Part shown: positions 50,050 through 59,327 of the stretch, one piece after another
Position numbering within the stretch: position 1 is the first letter of the stretch
Layout: each line of letters begins with the position of its first letter
Source of the DNA: Desulfitobacterium sp038181555
Lineage (GTDB): Bacteria > Bacillota > Desulfitobacteriia > Desulfitobacteriales > Desulfitobacteriaceae
Direction: 5' to 3'
Assembly (NCBI RefSeq): GCF_038181555.1
Contig: NZ_JBBWUA010000018.1
Coordinates: forward strand, 1-64,000
DNA length: 64,000 nucleotides
Made by a program: the position numbers and the translations under genes
The notes under the pieces: generated by a model
What the model was told of the DNA's origin: nothing
Databases searched by the model: none
What the model saw: the letters and a program-made list of their open reading frames with translations, nothing else

Positions 50050-50937
50050 TTGAAAGGAATCTATACCCCAATCGTCATTCCCTTTGATCCTGATGAGCAG
50101 ATTAATTACGAATATCTGAAGCACAATCTGGACAGATGGGGAAAAACAGATCTGGATGGCATAGTGGTTCTGGGTTCCAACAGTGAATTTGTTTATCTCA
50201 ATACTCTAGAAAAGTTGCGACTGGTGAAGTTTGCCAAAGAATGTTTTAATCCAGACAAGAAAATCATTGTGGGTACATCCTGTGAATCTACAAAGGAAAC
50301 GATAGAACTTTCCAGAGAGATGTACGCGCTTGGAGCGGATGCGGTATTGCTATTGCCTCCTCATTATTTCAAAGGTGCCATGAAGGAGGAAGTATTGTAT
50401 AAGTATTTTACCGATGTAGCGGATGCTGTACCCATACCGGTCATGCTCTACAATATGCCGGGTAACACCGGTATCAACCTTTCCTCCGGTCTGGTTGCTA
50501 GGTTGGCCAAGCATCCCAATATCGTGGGAGTGAAGGATACCTCCGGTAACATTGTTCAGATCTCGGAAATTGTTCGGGACACAGATGACGATTTCGCTGT
50601 CTTTGCCGGTAATACAGGATACCTATTGCCATCCTTGGTAGTCGGGGCCAGAGGAGCGACCCTGGCTCTGGCCAATATTATGCCGGAGGAATGCTGTAGG
50701 CTGGTATCCTTGTTCAGGGAAGGGAAGTTGGCTGAAGCAAGAGAACTGCAGCAAAAAATGTTAGAAATAAATTTTACAGTCACAGGGAAATTTGGCATAC
50801 CGGCTTTAAAATATGCAATGGACTTGCTGGGCTATAAAGGCGGTGAGCCGAGAAGACCTCTGGAGCCACTTAGTAGTGAGAACAAAAAAGAAGTAAAAGA
50901 AATCTTAGATAAATACGGCGCATTGAACGCAAGTTAA
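50050..50937 (+). CDS. DapA-family aldolase (dihydrodipicolinate synthase / NAL group)
   Basis: A 295-residue class I aldolase of the DapA superfamily: LKGIYTPIVIPFD, VVLGSNSEFVYLN (in place of the usual GTTGE), LYNMPGNTGINL (catalytic Tyr), GVKDTSGNI (Schiff-base Lys). True DapA enzymes normally keep GTTGE, so this is more likely a catabolic aldolase or lyase acting on a keto-acid. A TTG at 50050 with GGAG 8 nt upstream is chosen; TTG 50032 is an alternative. Its placement after an aminotransferase suggests cleavage of the keto acid formed by transamination (inference). Confidence 0.85.
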   Translation: MKGIYTPIVIPFDPDEQINYEYLKHNLDRWGKTDLDGIVVLGSNSEFVYLNTLEKLRLVKFAKECFNPDKKIIVGTSCESTKETIELSREMYALGADAVLLLPPHYFKGAMKEEVLYKYFTDVADAVPIPVMLYNMPGNTGINLSSGLVARLAKHPNIVGVKDTSGNIVQISEIVRDTDDDFAVFAGNTGYLLPSLVVGARGATLALANIMPEECCRLVSLFREGKLAEARELQQKMLEINFTVTGKFGIPALKYAMDLLGYKGGEPRRPLEPLSSENKKEVKEILDKYGALNAS

Positions 50938-50963
50938 ATTAGATAGCATAGAGGGAGCTTTCG

Positions 50964-52172
50964 ATGAAGAATACAAAAATAATTTGTACGAAATGTAACA
51001 AGGTTTATCCGGCCGATATTCTCCAAGATCGTTGTGATGATTGCCATGAACCGCTGGAAGTGGAAATAGTAAAAAAGGGGAAGATTCGGGAAAGTAATTT
51101 CTTGGGACAGACTGTGTTAGAAAGATATGCTGACTTTTTCCCCTATTTCAAAGAGGTAGATGATGTCTCGATGCGTGAAGGCTTTACGCCTTTACAGGAA
51201 TCAAAAAAGCTTGCTCAAGAAATGGGAATTGCAAAATTGTATTTCAAAAATGAGAGCACAAACCCAACCTGGTCCTTTAAAGATCGAGGGACGTTAACCG
51301 GGGTTTTGCATGCAATCAAAATTGGGTATAAAAAGATTGCCACTGTTTCCTCGGGAAATATGGCAGCGTCCGTAGCCGCCTATGGAGCTAAATCGGGCTT
51401 AAAGACTTATGTGTTTGTCAGTAGTCAGATACCTGCAGAAAAGATCAATCCGATTGCGATCTACAATCCCATCTTAGTTACAGTTGAGGGAAGATACGAT
51501 CTAATTCAAAGGGAAAGTCTTAGATTATGTAAAAAATATGGAATTTACATGATTAACTCAGACGCTCCTTTTCGAGTTGAAGGCTACAAAACCCTTGCAT
51601 ACGAAGTGTGTGAGCAAACCAATTTTGATGTGCCGGATTATGTCTTGGTGCCTAATAGCTCAGGTGGGCATATCCGGGGCATTGAAAAAGGCTTCAGGGA
51701 ATTTAAAGAATGCGGTCTTATAAAAAAGGTGCCTAGGATGGTCTGTGTGCAGGCCGCCGGATGTTCACCCGTTTATAACGCCTTTATTACAAGAGCGGAT
51801 CAAGTTGAAAGAATTGAGAATCCCCATACCTTAGCCCATGGCATTGAAAATACATTACCACTCAGTGGCAACCAGGTCTTGAGAATGTTGAAATGGAACA
51901 AGGGTTTTTGCGTATCGGTTACCGATGATGAAATAATTGATGCCCAGGCAACACTTGCCAGTACGGGCTTGTTCCTGCAGCCAGAGTCTGCAGCAAGTTT
52001 AGCTGCAGTCAAGAAATTAAAGCATGAGAAGTATTTCCGTGGTGATGAAAAAGTTGTCTGTGTTTTAACGGGAAGCGGCTTAAAATACACTGCGGCGTTT
52101 GAACATCATAAGCTGACACATTATACCTGTAAATTGGATAAATTGGACGATTTTTTGGGCTCTCAACAATAG
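50964..52172 (+). CDS. Threonine synthase-like PLP enzyme with zinc ribbon
   Basis: A 402-residue fold-type II PLP enzyme. The N-terminus has a zinc-ribbon pattern (IICTKCNKVY and DRCDDCHEPL), as in thermophilic and archaeal-type threonine synthases. The PLP Lys sits in NPTWSFKDRGT, followed by VSSGNMAASVAAYGAKSGLK and VPNSSGGHIRGIEKGF. It could make or remove a beta/gamma-substituted amino acid. In this block a catabolic lyase role is at least as likely as threonine synthesis. It lies 26 nt after the aldolase gene and 15 nt before ridA. Confidence 0.85.
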   Translation: MKNTKIICTKCNKVYPADILQDRCDDCHEPLEVEIVKKGKIRESNFLGQTVLERYADFFPYFKEVDDVSMREGFTPLQESKKLAQEMGIAKLYFKNESTNPTWSFKDRGTLTGVLHAIKIGYKKIATVSSGNMAASVAAYGAKSGLKTYVFVSSQIPAEKINPIAIYNPILVTVEGRYDLIQRESLRLCKKYGIYMINSDAPFRVEGYKTLAYEVCEQTNFDVPDYVLVPNSSGGHIRGIEKGFREFKECGLIKKVPRMVCVQAAGCSPVYNAFITRADQVERIENPHTLAHGIENTLPLSGNQVLRMLKWNKGFCVSVTDDEIIDAQATLASTGLFLQPESAASLAAVKKLKHEKYFRGDEKVVCVLTGSGLKYTAAFEHHKLTHYTCKLDKLDDFLGSQQ

Positions 52173-52187
52173 AAGAGGTGGTTAAAT

Positions 52188-52646
52188 ATGACAGCAGAAC
52201 AAATATTGATTGAAAAATATCAGTTAGAACTACCAAAGCCTTCTGAACCGGGAGGGCTGTATACCCCGGTAGTTCAAACAGGCAATTTATTATTCGTTTC
52301 GGGTCATACACCCAAAAGAGATGGAAAGTTGGTCTACCAAGGAAAGCTAGGACGAGATTTTACAATCGAACTGGGACAGCAGGCGGCAATCCTATCCATC
52401 CTGAATTGCCTGGCGGCAATCAAAGGGCATATCGGAGAGCTTGACAAGATCAAAAGAATCGTCCAAGTAGTGGGCTATGTCAGCAGTTCTGAAGGATTTC
52501 ATGATCAAGCTAAAGTGATTAATGGGGCATCAAAGCTGTTGACAGAGGTTTTTGGTGAACGGGGCAATCATGCCCGGGCGGCACTGGGCACCAATGAGCT
52601 GCCAGGCGGAGCCCCAGTTGAAATTATGTGTGTTGTTGAAGTTTGA
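52188..52646 (+). CDS. ridA: RidA/YjgF family enamine-imine deaminase
   Basis: A 152-residue RidA-family protein: GGLYTPVVQTGNLLFVSGHTPKRDGKLVYQGKLGRDF, GQQAAILSILNCLAAIKGHIGELDKI, and the C-terminal Arg region NHARAALGTNELPGGAPVEIM. These proteins hydrolyse reactive imines and enamines released by PLP enzymes, which fits the upstream PLP genes. It is somewhat longer than canonical RidA (~130 residues), like the subgroup associated with catabolic clusters. Confidence 0.9.
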   Translation: MTAEQILIEKYQLELPKPSEPGGLYTPVVQTGNLLFVSGHTPKRDGKLVYQGKLGRDFTIELGQQAAILSILNCLAAIKGHIGELDKIKRIVQVVGYVSSSEGFHDQAKVINGASKLLTEVFGERGNHARAALGTNELPGGAPVEIMCVVEV

Positions 52647-52761
52647 CATGGAAAAGAACTTATGAGAAGGGGAGGGATGAAGAGTAAAAAAACAAAACAA
52701 CGAAGCTTGAACTAGAAACAGATTCAATTTGTGTTGTTAATGAATGAAAGGGGTGTTCAGC

Positions 52762-54003
52762 TTGGAACAAAATGTTTCGAAAAGCTACAAGTATTGGGTG
52801 TTATTTACACTTTTCCTTGGGTGGTTAATTGCCAGTATGGATCGAGCAGTTATGAGTATTGCGCTGATACCGTTAACTGAAGAGTTTGGTTTGAATCCAG
52901 CCACAACGGGCATCGTAATGAGTTCTTTCTTCCTGGGATTTATTATCATGCAGTTCCCCGGCGGTTTTTTGGCTGATAAATACGGTGCCAAGAAGGTTTT
53001 GCTTATTGCTATTATATCCTGGTCGCTCTTTACTGGTTTAACAGGACTTGCCTGGTCTTTAACCGCTTTATTAGTTTTTCGCTTCCTTTTTGGTATTTTC
53101 GAAGGGTTCTTTCCCTCTGCCAGCTCAATATTAGTTGCTCAAAACTTTCCTTTAACCCAAAGAGCCAGGGCAAAAACTATTGTGTTGTTGGCGAGCGGAG
53201 TTGGGGGGATTCTGGCTGCTGTGGGGGGCGCTGCTTTGGTTGAATCCCTGGGCTGGCGAGCAATGTTTTGGATTCTTTCTGGATTTGGAGTATTGATTTT
53301 CTTGTTATTCGTATTCAAAGTCCAAGACCATCATAAGGCGAAAAAACAGGATGACATCGTGACCAAAGAGCCAGTGCACAAAGTACCTGTACGAGAAGTG
53401 CTAAAAAATCCTTTAGTTTGGAGCTTGCTTGTAACCTCCCTGGGAATCTATATCGTCAATTGGGGAATATCCTCCTGGATGCCGATTTATCTAGTCCAAG
53501 CTCGTGGTTTATCCATGATGGAAATGGGGACTTTAATTGCCATCAGCGGGCTGATCATGATGGTAGTTGCATTACTTGTAGGATATATACTGGATAAAAT
53601 CACCGGCAAGGAAAGGTATGCCGCCGCAGGTGGCGCAGTCTTTGCAGCACTCTTTCTGTATCTATTAGCTAATGCCCCGACTCCGGTCATGGCAGTGGTT
53701 TATCAAACTTTAGCCCAAGCAGCCTGCTCATTTGTGACCTTCACAGTACTGACCCAGCCTTTAAAAAGATTTCCTGTCGAAGCTATTGGTACCGCCAATG
53801 GGATTATCAATACTGGGGGGCAGATCGGTTCTTTCGTATCCCCGATGGCCATGGGCTTCATTATTCAAGCATCCGGTGGCTCATATACTAGTGCTTTTAT
53901 GTTCCTCGCTGCCTGTACGGTTATTTCGGCAATAGCAGGCGCAACCATTCCAGTTGTCAAAACACCGGCTAAATCTGGGCCGGCGGCTGGTGCCGAAGCA
54001 TAG
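52762..54003 (+). CDS. MFS transporter, anion:cation symporter type (copy 1)
   Basis: A 413-residue, 12-helix transporter of the ACS family (YWVLFTLFLGWLIASMDRAVMSIALIPLTEEF, LADKYGAKKVLL, FRFLFGIFEGFFPSASSILVAQNFP). The start is placed at TTG 52762 because its paralogue begins at the matching place (MEEKNS...) and because AAAGGGG lies upstream; ATG 52744 is the alternative. ACS transporters import organic acids with protons or sodium. It belongs to the same block as the M20 hydrolases, so its cargo is probably their substrate. Confidence 0.87.
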   Translation: MEQNVSKSYKYWVLFTLFLGWLIASMDRAVMSIALIPLTEEFGLNPATTGIVMSSFFLGFIIMQFPGGFLADKYGAKKVLLIAIISWSLFTGLTGLAWSLTALLVFRFLFGIFEGFFPSASSILVAQNFPLTQRARAKTIVLLASGVGGILAAVGGAALVESLGWRAMFWILSGFGVLIFLLFVFKVQDHHKAKKQDDIVTKEPVHKVPVREVLKNPLVWSLLVTSLGIYIVNWGISSWMPIYLVQARGLSMMEMGTLIAISGLIMMVVALLVGYILDKITGKERYAAAGGAVFAALFLYLLANAPTPVMAVVYQTLAQAACSFVTFTVLTQPLKRFPVEAIGTANGIINTGGQIGSFVSPMAMGFIIQASGGSYTSAFMFLAACTVISAIAGATIPVVKTPAKSGPAAGAEA

Positions 54004-54061
54004 TGCTTAAATTAGTGTTCGCCCATAGCGAAAAATATTATAATTGAGAGGATGTGTAAAA

Positions 54062-54907
54062 ATGGTAAAGGAAAATTTACCGGAATGGTTTCAAAGATTT
54101 GAGGAATCACAATTTGAGGTGTACTCGAAGAAATACGCAGACATCATGAAGATGACCCGAAAAAATGGGATTATTGAAGTGAAGATGCACACCGACGGCG
54201 GGCCCTTGAAGTACGTTTGGAGTGTTCACGAAGCCTGGGGTCAAGCTTGGCGAGAAATCGGAGCAGACCATGAGAATCAGGTAATTATCATCACAGGCTC
54301 GGGAGACAAGTGGTTGGAGGGGGATCCCGATGCATGGAAAGTCCCACTTATCAAGTGGTCAGCCGATGGGAAGCTCAAAATGCGGATGGAATCACAGAAG
54401 TTGATGGAAAACTTTGTATTCGGCATTGATGTTCCGGTTATTGCAGCTGTCAATGGCCCGGGAGTACACGTTGAGTTTAGTGCCTTAGCCGATATTACCC
54501 TGGTTACAGAGGATGTGGATTTTTGGGATCCGCATTTTCTAGCCGGAGTAGTTCCGGGAGATGGTATGGGACTGGTGCTGCAAAGGACGATAGGCATCAA
54601 ACGGGCTGCTTATTACGCTATGACCGGTAAAAGGCTAGACGGCAAAACAGCTGTTGAGCTTGGACTGGCCAATGAAGTGGTGCCGCGTGAGAAAATTCTT
54701 GAACGCGCTTGGGAACTTGCAGAGTTCATCATGGATCGGCCGCGTGCTGCCCGATATTTGACCCATGGTGTTCTCATGCGTCCTTGGAAACAAGCGCTTG
54801 TCGAGGATCAAGTCATGCATGGCACCTCCATAACCTTGGGATTATGCATGGATGAGGTTGGCGCCTTAGAAAGGTTAAAGGAACTGAAGAAGCAGGGTCG
54901 CATCTAA
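54062..54907 (+). CDS. Enoyl-CoA hydratase/isomerase-fold hydrolase (6-oxocamphor hydrolase-like)
   Basis: A 281-residue crotonase-fold protein. The segment ALADITLVTEDVDFWDPHFLAGVVPGDG and the following IGIKRAAYYAMTGKRLDGKTAVELGLANEVV match the 6-oxocamphor hydrolase group, with the His and Asp of DPHF and PGDG in place; such enzymes cleave C-C bonds of beta-diketones. Typical crotonase Glu residues for hydration are not obvious. ATG 54062 with GAGAGGAT upstream is used. A hairpin (54926-54954) follows. Confidence 0.75.
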   Translation: MVKENLPEWFQRFEESQFEVYSKKYADIMKMTRKNGIIEVKMHTDGGPLKYVWSVHEAWGQAWREIGADHENQVIIITGSGDKWLEGDPDAWKVPLIKWSADGKLKMRMESQKLMENFVFGIDVPVIAAVNGPGVHVEFSALADITLVTEDVDFWDPHFLAGVVPGDGMGLVLQRTIGIKRAAYYAMTGKRLDGKTAVELGLANEVVPREKILERAWELAEFIMDRPRAARYLTHGVLMRPWKQALVEDQVMHGTSITLGLCMDEVGALERLKELKKQGRI

Positions 54908-54925
54908 GCTCGATACAAAGCTATT

Positions 54926-54954
54926 GCACATCTGCGGTCTATCCGCTGATGTGC
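54926..54954. terminator. Stem-loop after the crotonase-fold gene
   Basis: Segment 54926-54937 pairs with 54943-54954 (arm GCACATCTGCGG, one mismatch). There is no long T-run, so it may only attenuate. Confidence 0.5.
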
Positions 54955-55019
54955 AGTAGTTAATAAACTTTTAGACCACCTTCTGATAGGAAAATCTAAG
55001 ACTATGGTGGGATTACTAC

Positions 55020-56477
55020 ATGGTAATTAAAGAAAAAATACTACCTTATATTGAAGCGAAAAGGGAGATGCTCCTCAATATCAGTGACAGCATCTGGGAA
55101 TATGCAGAGCCTAAATTCGCAGAGTATAAATCTTCTGCACTTTTGTGCCAGGTTTTAGCCGAAGAGGGTTTTGCCGTAACCAAGGGCATAGCGGGCATGG
55201 AGACGGCTTTTGTAGCCAGTTATGGCAGCGGGAAACCGGTAATCGCTTTTTTGGGCGAATATGATGCTCAGTATGGACTAAGCCAGGAAGCGGGGGCTGC
55301 CGAAAGAAAACCTCTTCTTGATGGAGGCCCAGGCCATGGCTGCGGGCACCATACTATTGGTGTTGGTGCATTGGCAGCCGCCTTTGCTGTTAAGGAATAT
55401 ATCAAAGAACATGAGATTAAAGGAACAGTGAAATACTTTGGTTGCCCAGGGGCGGAGGGCGGTTGTGGTAAGGTCTATTTAGCCAGAGCCGGCTATTTTA
55501 ACCATGTTGAGGCAGCCCTAACCTGGCACCCCTTTACCTCAAGCAATATCATGACCTTCAACGTTCTGGCGACCATTAGTGCCTATTTTAAATTTCAGGG
55601 TGTAAGCTCACATGCCGCTGGCTCGCCTCATCTAGGCAGAAGTGCTTTGGATGCCGTCGAATTAATGAACGCCGGCGTGAATTTTTTGAGAGAGCATGTT
55701 GAACAGGATGTACGTATGCACTATGCCATCACCGATGCCGGAGGATGTTCTCCAAATGTGGTTCAGGCGAAGGCCACGGTCCTGCAGCAAATACGCGCCC
55801 CTAGGCTTTCTCAGGTCAGGGACATCTACGAGAGGGTCGTCAACATAGCCAAAGGCGCGGCTTTAATGACCGATACTAAGCTAGAAGTTGTTTTTGACAA
55901 AGCAAGCTCTAATGTGCTTCTTAACAATGTCCTAGGTGCCTTGGTACATGAAAAATTCCGGGAATTAGGTCCTGTGCCTGTAAATGAACAAGACTTAGAA
56001 TATGCCCGCAAGATTAGGAAAACCATGAGCGAAAAGGAAAAGCGTCTTGATGAATTTATCGCCACCAATATGTTTGGAGAAGCAGGCAAAATGGTCGTCA
56101 AGGAGATCGAAGGCAAGGAAATAATTGATTTAATCTATCCTTACAATTCTAAGGAAATTGTCTCCAGCGGCTCCAACGATTTGGGGGATGTCAGCTGGAA
56201 TGTGCCCACTGTAGCATTTCAGACAGTTACCTTTGCCAAGGATACAGCCCCCCAATCCTGGCAGATGGTGGCTCAAGGGAAATCAGATCTTTGCCATAAG
56301 GGCCTGCTCCATGCAGGTAAAGTGCTAGCTTTGGCTGGTGCGGAGTTGCTGGAAAACCCTAAACTATTTAGAGAAGCTAGAAATGAATTTGATCAAAGGC
56401 GAGCTGGGGAGACCTATCGATCTCCTATTCCTCCTGAGGTTAAACCTTCAACCTTATATAAAAAGGAAGTGCAATAA
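55020..56477 (+). CDS. M20 family amidohydrolase, AbgB-like (copy 1)
   Basis: A 485-residue M20 metallohydrolase related to aminobenzoyl-glutamate and similar amidohydrolases. Metal-binding motifs: FLGEYDAQYGL, GHGCGHHTIGVGALAAAF, FGCPGAEGGCGKVYLA, TWHPFTSSNIMTF, and the dimerisation domain SSHAAGSPHLGRSALDAVELMN. It would release an amino compound by amide hydrolysis. A close paralogue lies at 57815 with very similar sequence through most of its length. Its stop is 2 nt from the second MFS gene. Confidence 0.88.
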   Translation: MVIKEKILPYIEAKREMLLNISDSIWEYAEPKFAEYKSSALLCQVLAEEGFAVTKGIAGMETAFVASYGSGKPVIAFLGEYDAQYGLSQEAGAAERKPLLDGGPGHGCGHHTIGVGALAAAFAVKEYIKEHEIKGTVKYFGCPGAEGGCGKVYLARAGYFNHVEAALTWHPFTSSNIMTFNVLATISAYFKFQGVSSHAAGSPHLGRSALDAVELMNAGVNFLREHVEQDVRMHYAITDAGGCSPNVVQAKATVLQQIRAPRLSQVRDIYERVVNIAKGAALMTDTKLEVVFDKASSNVLLNNVLGALVHEKFRELGPVPVNEQDLEYARKIRKTMSEKEKRLDEFIATNMFGEAGKMVVKEIEGKEIIDLIYPYNSKEIVSSGSNDLGDVSWNVPTVAFQTVTFAKDTAPQSWQMVAQGKSDLCHKGLLHAGKVLALAGAELLENPKLFREARNEFDQRRAGETYRSPIPPEVKPSTLYKKEVQ

Positions 56478-56479
56478 AA

Positions 56480-57703
56480 ATGGAAGAAAAAAACTCCAAC
56501 AGATATTGGGTGTTATTTATTCTTTTACTTGGATGGGTAATTGCCAGTATGGACCGGGCGGTTATGAGTATTGCGGTGATACCCATAACCAGCGATTTTA
56601 ATCTAACTGCATCTTCCACGGGGATAATTCTAAGCAGTTTTTTCCTCGGCTACGCTCTCTCCCAGATTCCCGGCGGTTATTTAGCAGACAGATTTGGTTC
56701 AAGAAGAGTGCTTCTGGTCGCAGTTATAACATGGTCAGTTTTTACGGGTTTGACTGGCCTTGCCTGGTCTTTAGCTTCCTTATTAGTTTGTCGTTTCCTC
56801 TTTGGGATTTTTGAAGGATCCTTCCCCGCGGCCAGCTCCTTATCCATCGCTGAGAATTTCCCTCTCAAGCAAAGAGCAAGGGCTAAAACGATTATGTTGT
56901 TGGGAAGCGGCATTGGGATGATCGGAGCTCCAATTATTGGAGCGGCTATGCTTGAGGCCATTGGCTGGCGTATGATGTTTGGAATTCTCGCCTTATGTGG
57001 AATCTCAATGTTCATATTATTCTGGTTCGTAATCAAAGATAAGACTAAAGATCCGGGGTCCAACCAGACTACTAAAAAGGTCCCGCTTAAGACGGTGATA
57101 AAAAACCCTTTAGTTTGGAGTTTGTTCATTACCTATGTGGGAATATATGTTGTTAACTGGGGATTAATGTCCTGGATGCCGACCTATCTGGTCAAAGCTC
57201 GCGGCTTATCGCTGATGGAAATGGGTGCAGCTACGGCAGTCGTCGGATTAGTGCTGTTGGTGAGTGCGCCTTTGGTAGGAGTTTTACTTGATAAAATCAC
57301 TGGCAAGGAAAGATATCTCGCTTCCGGTGGTGCTATAGGGGCTGCAGTCTTTCTTTATTTCATGGTTAAGGCCCCGAGCCCGACTATGGTTGTGGTCTTT
57401 CAAGCTTTAGCCCTTGTTAGTTGTTCTTTTGTTTCCCTTACCACAGCCACTCAACCAATGAAAAGGTTTCCCCTTGAAGTTGTCGGAACTGTCAGTGGGC
57501 TGGTCAATACAGGGGGACAAATCGGCTCCTTTATTTCCCCTTTGGTTATGGGATTGATCATTGATGCTTCCGGCGGTTCATATGCCCCTGCCTTTGCGTT
57601 CCTTGGGGTATGTGTTCTCGTTGCTGCCGTCGCGGGCGCAACTATACCTGTCATCAAAACGCCGGATGACCCCAAAGTTGATGCACCAGGGGCAAGCTCT
57701 TAA
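56480..57703 (+). CDS. MFS transporter, anion:cation symporter type (copy 2)
   Basis: A 407-residue paralogue of the copy at 52762 with the same signatures (RYWVLFILLLGWVIASMDRAVMSIAVIPITSDF, LADRFGSRRVLL, WMPTYLVKARGLSLMEMG, KRFPLEVVGTVSGLVNTGGQIGSFISPL). It begins 2 nt after the first M20 gene and thus is co-translated with it. The two transporter copies probably take up related acyl-amino compounds. Confidence 0.88.
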   Translation: MEEKNSNRYWVLFILLLGWVIASMDRAVMSIAVIPITSDFNLTASSTGIILSSFFLGYALSQIPGGYLADRFGSRRVLLVAVITWSVFTGLTGLAWSLASLLVCRFLFGIFEGSFPAASSLSIAENFPLKQRARAKTIMLLGSGIGMIGAPIIGAAMLEAIGWRMMFGILALCGISMFILFWFVIKDKTKDPGSNQTTKKVPLKTVIKNPLVWSLFITYVGIYVVNWGLMSWMPTYLVKARGLSLMEMGAATAVVGLVLLVSAPLVGVLLDKITGKERYLASGGAIGAAVFLYFMVKAPSPTMVVVFQALALVSCSFVSLTTATQPMKRFPLEVVGTVSGLVNTGGQIGSFISPLVMGLIIDASGGSYAPAFAFLGVCVLVAAVAGATIPVIKTPDDPKVDAPGASS

Positions 57704-57814
57704 TACATTGTCTAGACATGGAGCCGCTTCCTTTTGGTATTCATATCCGCCTACTTATCGAATATATTATCGCTTAATTCTGTGCATTAACAAATATATG
57801 GAGGGGGTATCTGA

Positions 57815-59257
57815 ATGGTGGTTAAGGAAAAGGTATTGCCGTACATTGAAGCAAGACAGGAGATGCTGATCAAAGTCAGTGACAGTATATGGGAGTATGC
57901 TGAAACCAGATACGAAGAATATAAGTCATCCGAACTTTTATGTAAAGTTTTGGCAGAGGAAGGTTTTGCAGTAACCAAGGGCATAGCGGATATGGATACT
58001 GCTTTCGTAGCCAGCTACGGCAACGGCAAGCCCGTAATCGGTTTTTTGGGCGAATTTGATGCTCTGTATGGGTTAAGCCAGGAAGCGGGAATTGCAGAAA
58101 AGAAACCCTTGATCGAGGGAGGTAAAGGCCATGGCTGTGGTCACCATGCGCTTGGTGTCGGCTCGTTGGCAGGTGTACTTGCTCTTAAAGAATACATGAA
58201 AGAAAACAATGTTAAAGGAACAGTGAAGTATTTCGGCTGTCCGGCTGAGGAAGGCGGTTGTGGGAAGGTCTATTTAGCCAGAGCCGGTTATTTCAACGAT
58301 ATTGATGCGGTCCTTACCTGGCATCCCTTTACTTCCAGCAATATTATGACCTTCAATATCTTGGCGACTTGCAGTGCCTATTTTAAATTCCATGGCATAA
58401 GCTCACATGCCGCCGGGTCGCCCCATCTGGGCAGAAGCGCCCTAGACGCTGTGGAATTGATGAATATCGGTGTGAATTTCCTGAGAGAGCATGTGGAACA
58501 GGATACGCGCCTGCACTATGCCATCACCAACGCCGGTGGATCTTCGCCCAATGTGGTCCAGGCGGAGGCGGCTGTCCTACACCAAATCAGAGCGCCCAGG
58601 ATATCCCAGGTCAGGGACATCTATGAGAGGATTATCAACATTGCTAAAGGGGCGGCATTAATGACAGATACCAAGCTGGAGGTTGTTTTTGACAAGGCAA
58701 GTTCTAATATACTATTTAACAATGTTCTGGGAGCTTTGGTGCACGAGAAGTTTACAGAGATAGGTCCTGTGCCAATCAGTGATCAAGACATCGAATATGC
58801 CCGCGAAATCAGGGCGACTTTAAACGAGAAGGAGAGGCATCTTGATGAAAGCCTTACAGTTGCTATGTTCGGAGAAGGTGGACGGGAGATAGTCAGACAG
58901 TTTTCCGACAAGGACATCATAGATTTTCTCTATCCTTATGAACCCAACGAAATTGTTGCGATGGGCTCCAGCGACTTGGCAGATGTGAGCTGGAACGTCC
59001 CCACTGTGTCATTCCAAGCAGTTACCTATGCGAAAGACACCTCTCCCCATTCCTGGCAACAGGTTGCGCAAGGAAAAGCGAATCTTTGCCACAAAGGTTT
59101 GCTGCATGCAGGTAAAGTGATGGCCTTGGCAGGTGCCGAACTGCTGGAAAATCCGGAACTGTTGACGAAGATGAAAGAGGAATTTGACAGGAGACGAGAC
59201 GGAGAGGTGTATGTATGTCCGATTCCGCCTGATGTCAAACCTTCGCCCCTAAGATAA
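57815..59257 (+). CDS. M20 family amidohydrolase, AbgB-like (copy 2)
   Basis: A 480-residue paralogue of the 55020 gene, matching it nearly throughout (MVVKEKVLPYIEARQEMLIKVSDSIWEYAE, GHGCGHHALGVGSLAGV, FGCPAEEGGCGKVYLA, SSHAAGSPHLGRSALDAVELMN). GGAGGGG lies upstream of the start. Differences cluster in a few surface stretches and near the C-terminus, so the copies may differ in substrate range. Confidence 0.88.
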   Translation: MVVKEKVLPYIEARQEMLIKVSDSIWEYAETRYEEYKSSELLCKVLAEEGFAVTKGIADMDTAFVASYGNGKPVIGFLGEFDALYGLSQEAGIAEKKPLIEGGKGHGCGHHALGVGSLAGVLALKEYMKENNVKGTVKYFGCPAEEGGCGKVYLARAGYFNDIDAVLTWHPFTSSNIMTFNILATCSAYFKFHGISSHAAGSPHLGRSALDAVELMNIGVNFLREHVEQDTRLHYAITNAGGSSPNVVQAEAAVLHQIRAPRISQVRDIYERIINIAKGAALMTDTKLEVVFDKASSNILFNNVLGALVHEKFTEIGPVPISDQDIEYAREIRATLNEKERHLDESLTVAMFGEGGREIVRQFSDKDIIDFLYPYEPNEIVAMGSSDLADVSWNVPTVSFQAVTYAKDTSPHSWQQVAQGKANLCHKGLLHAGKVMALAGAELLENPELLTKMKEEFDRRRDGEVYVCPIPPDVKPSPLR

Positions 59258-59327
59258 ATACCGGCGGATTGATAAATGCTAGCTGATTGCAAAGACACTT
59301 ACTTATTAAAGATAAGGAGAATTACAA

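Noticed and set aside
50050..52172. Standard lysine (dapA) and threonine (thrC) biosynthesis genes
   Set aside because: Context with RidA, M20 hydrolases and transporters, and the altered aldolase motif, argues for catabolic paralogues, so biosynthetic symbols were not given.
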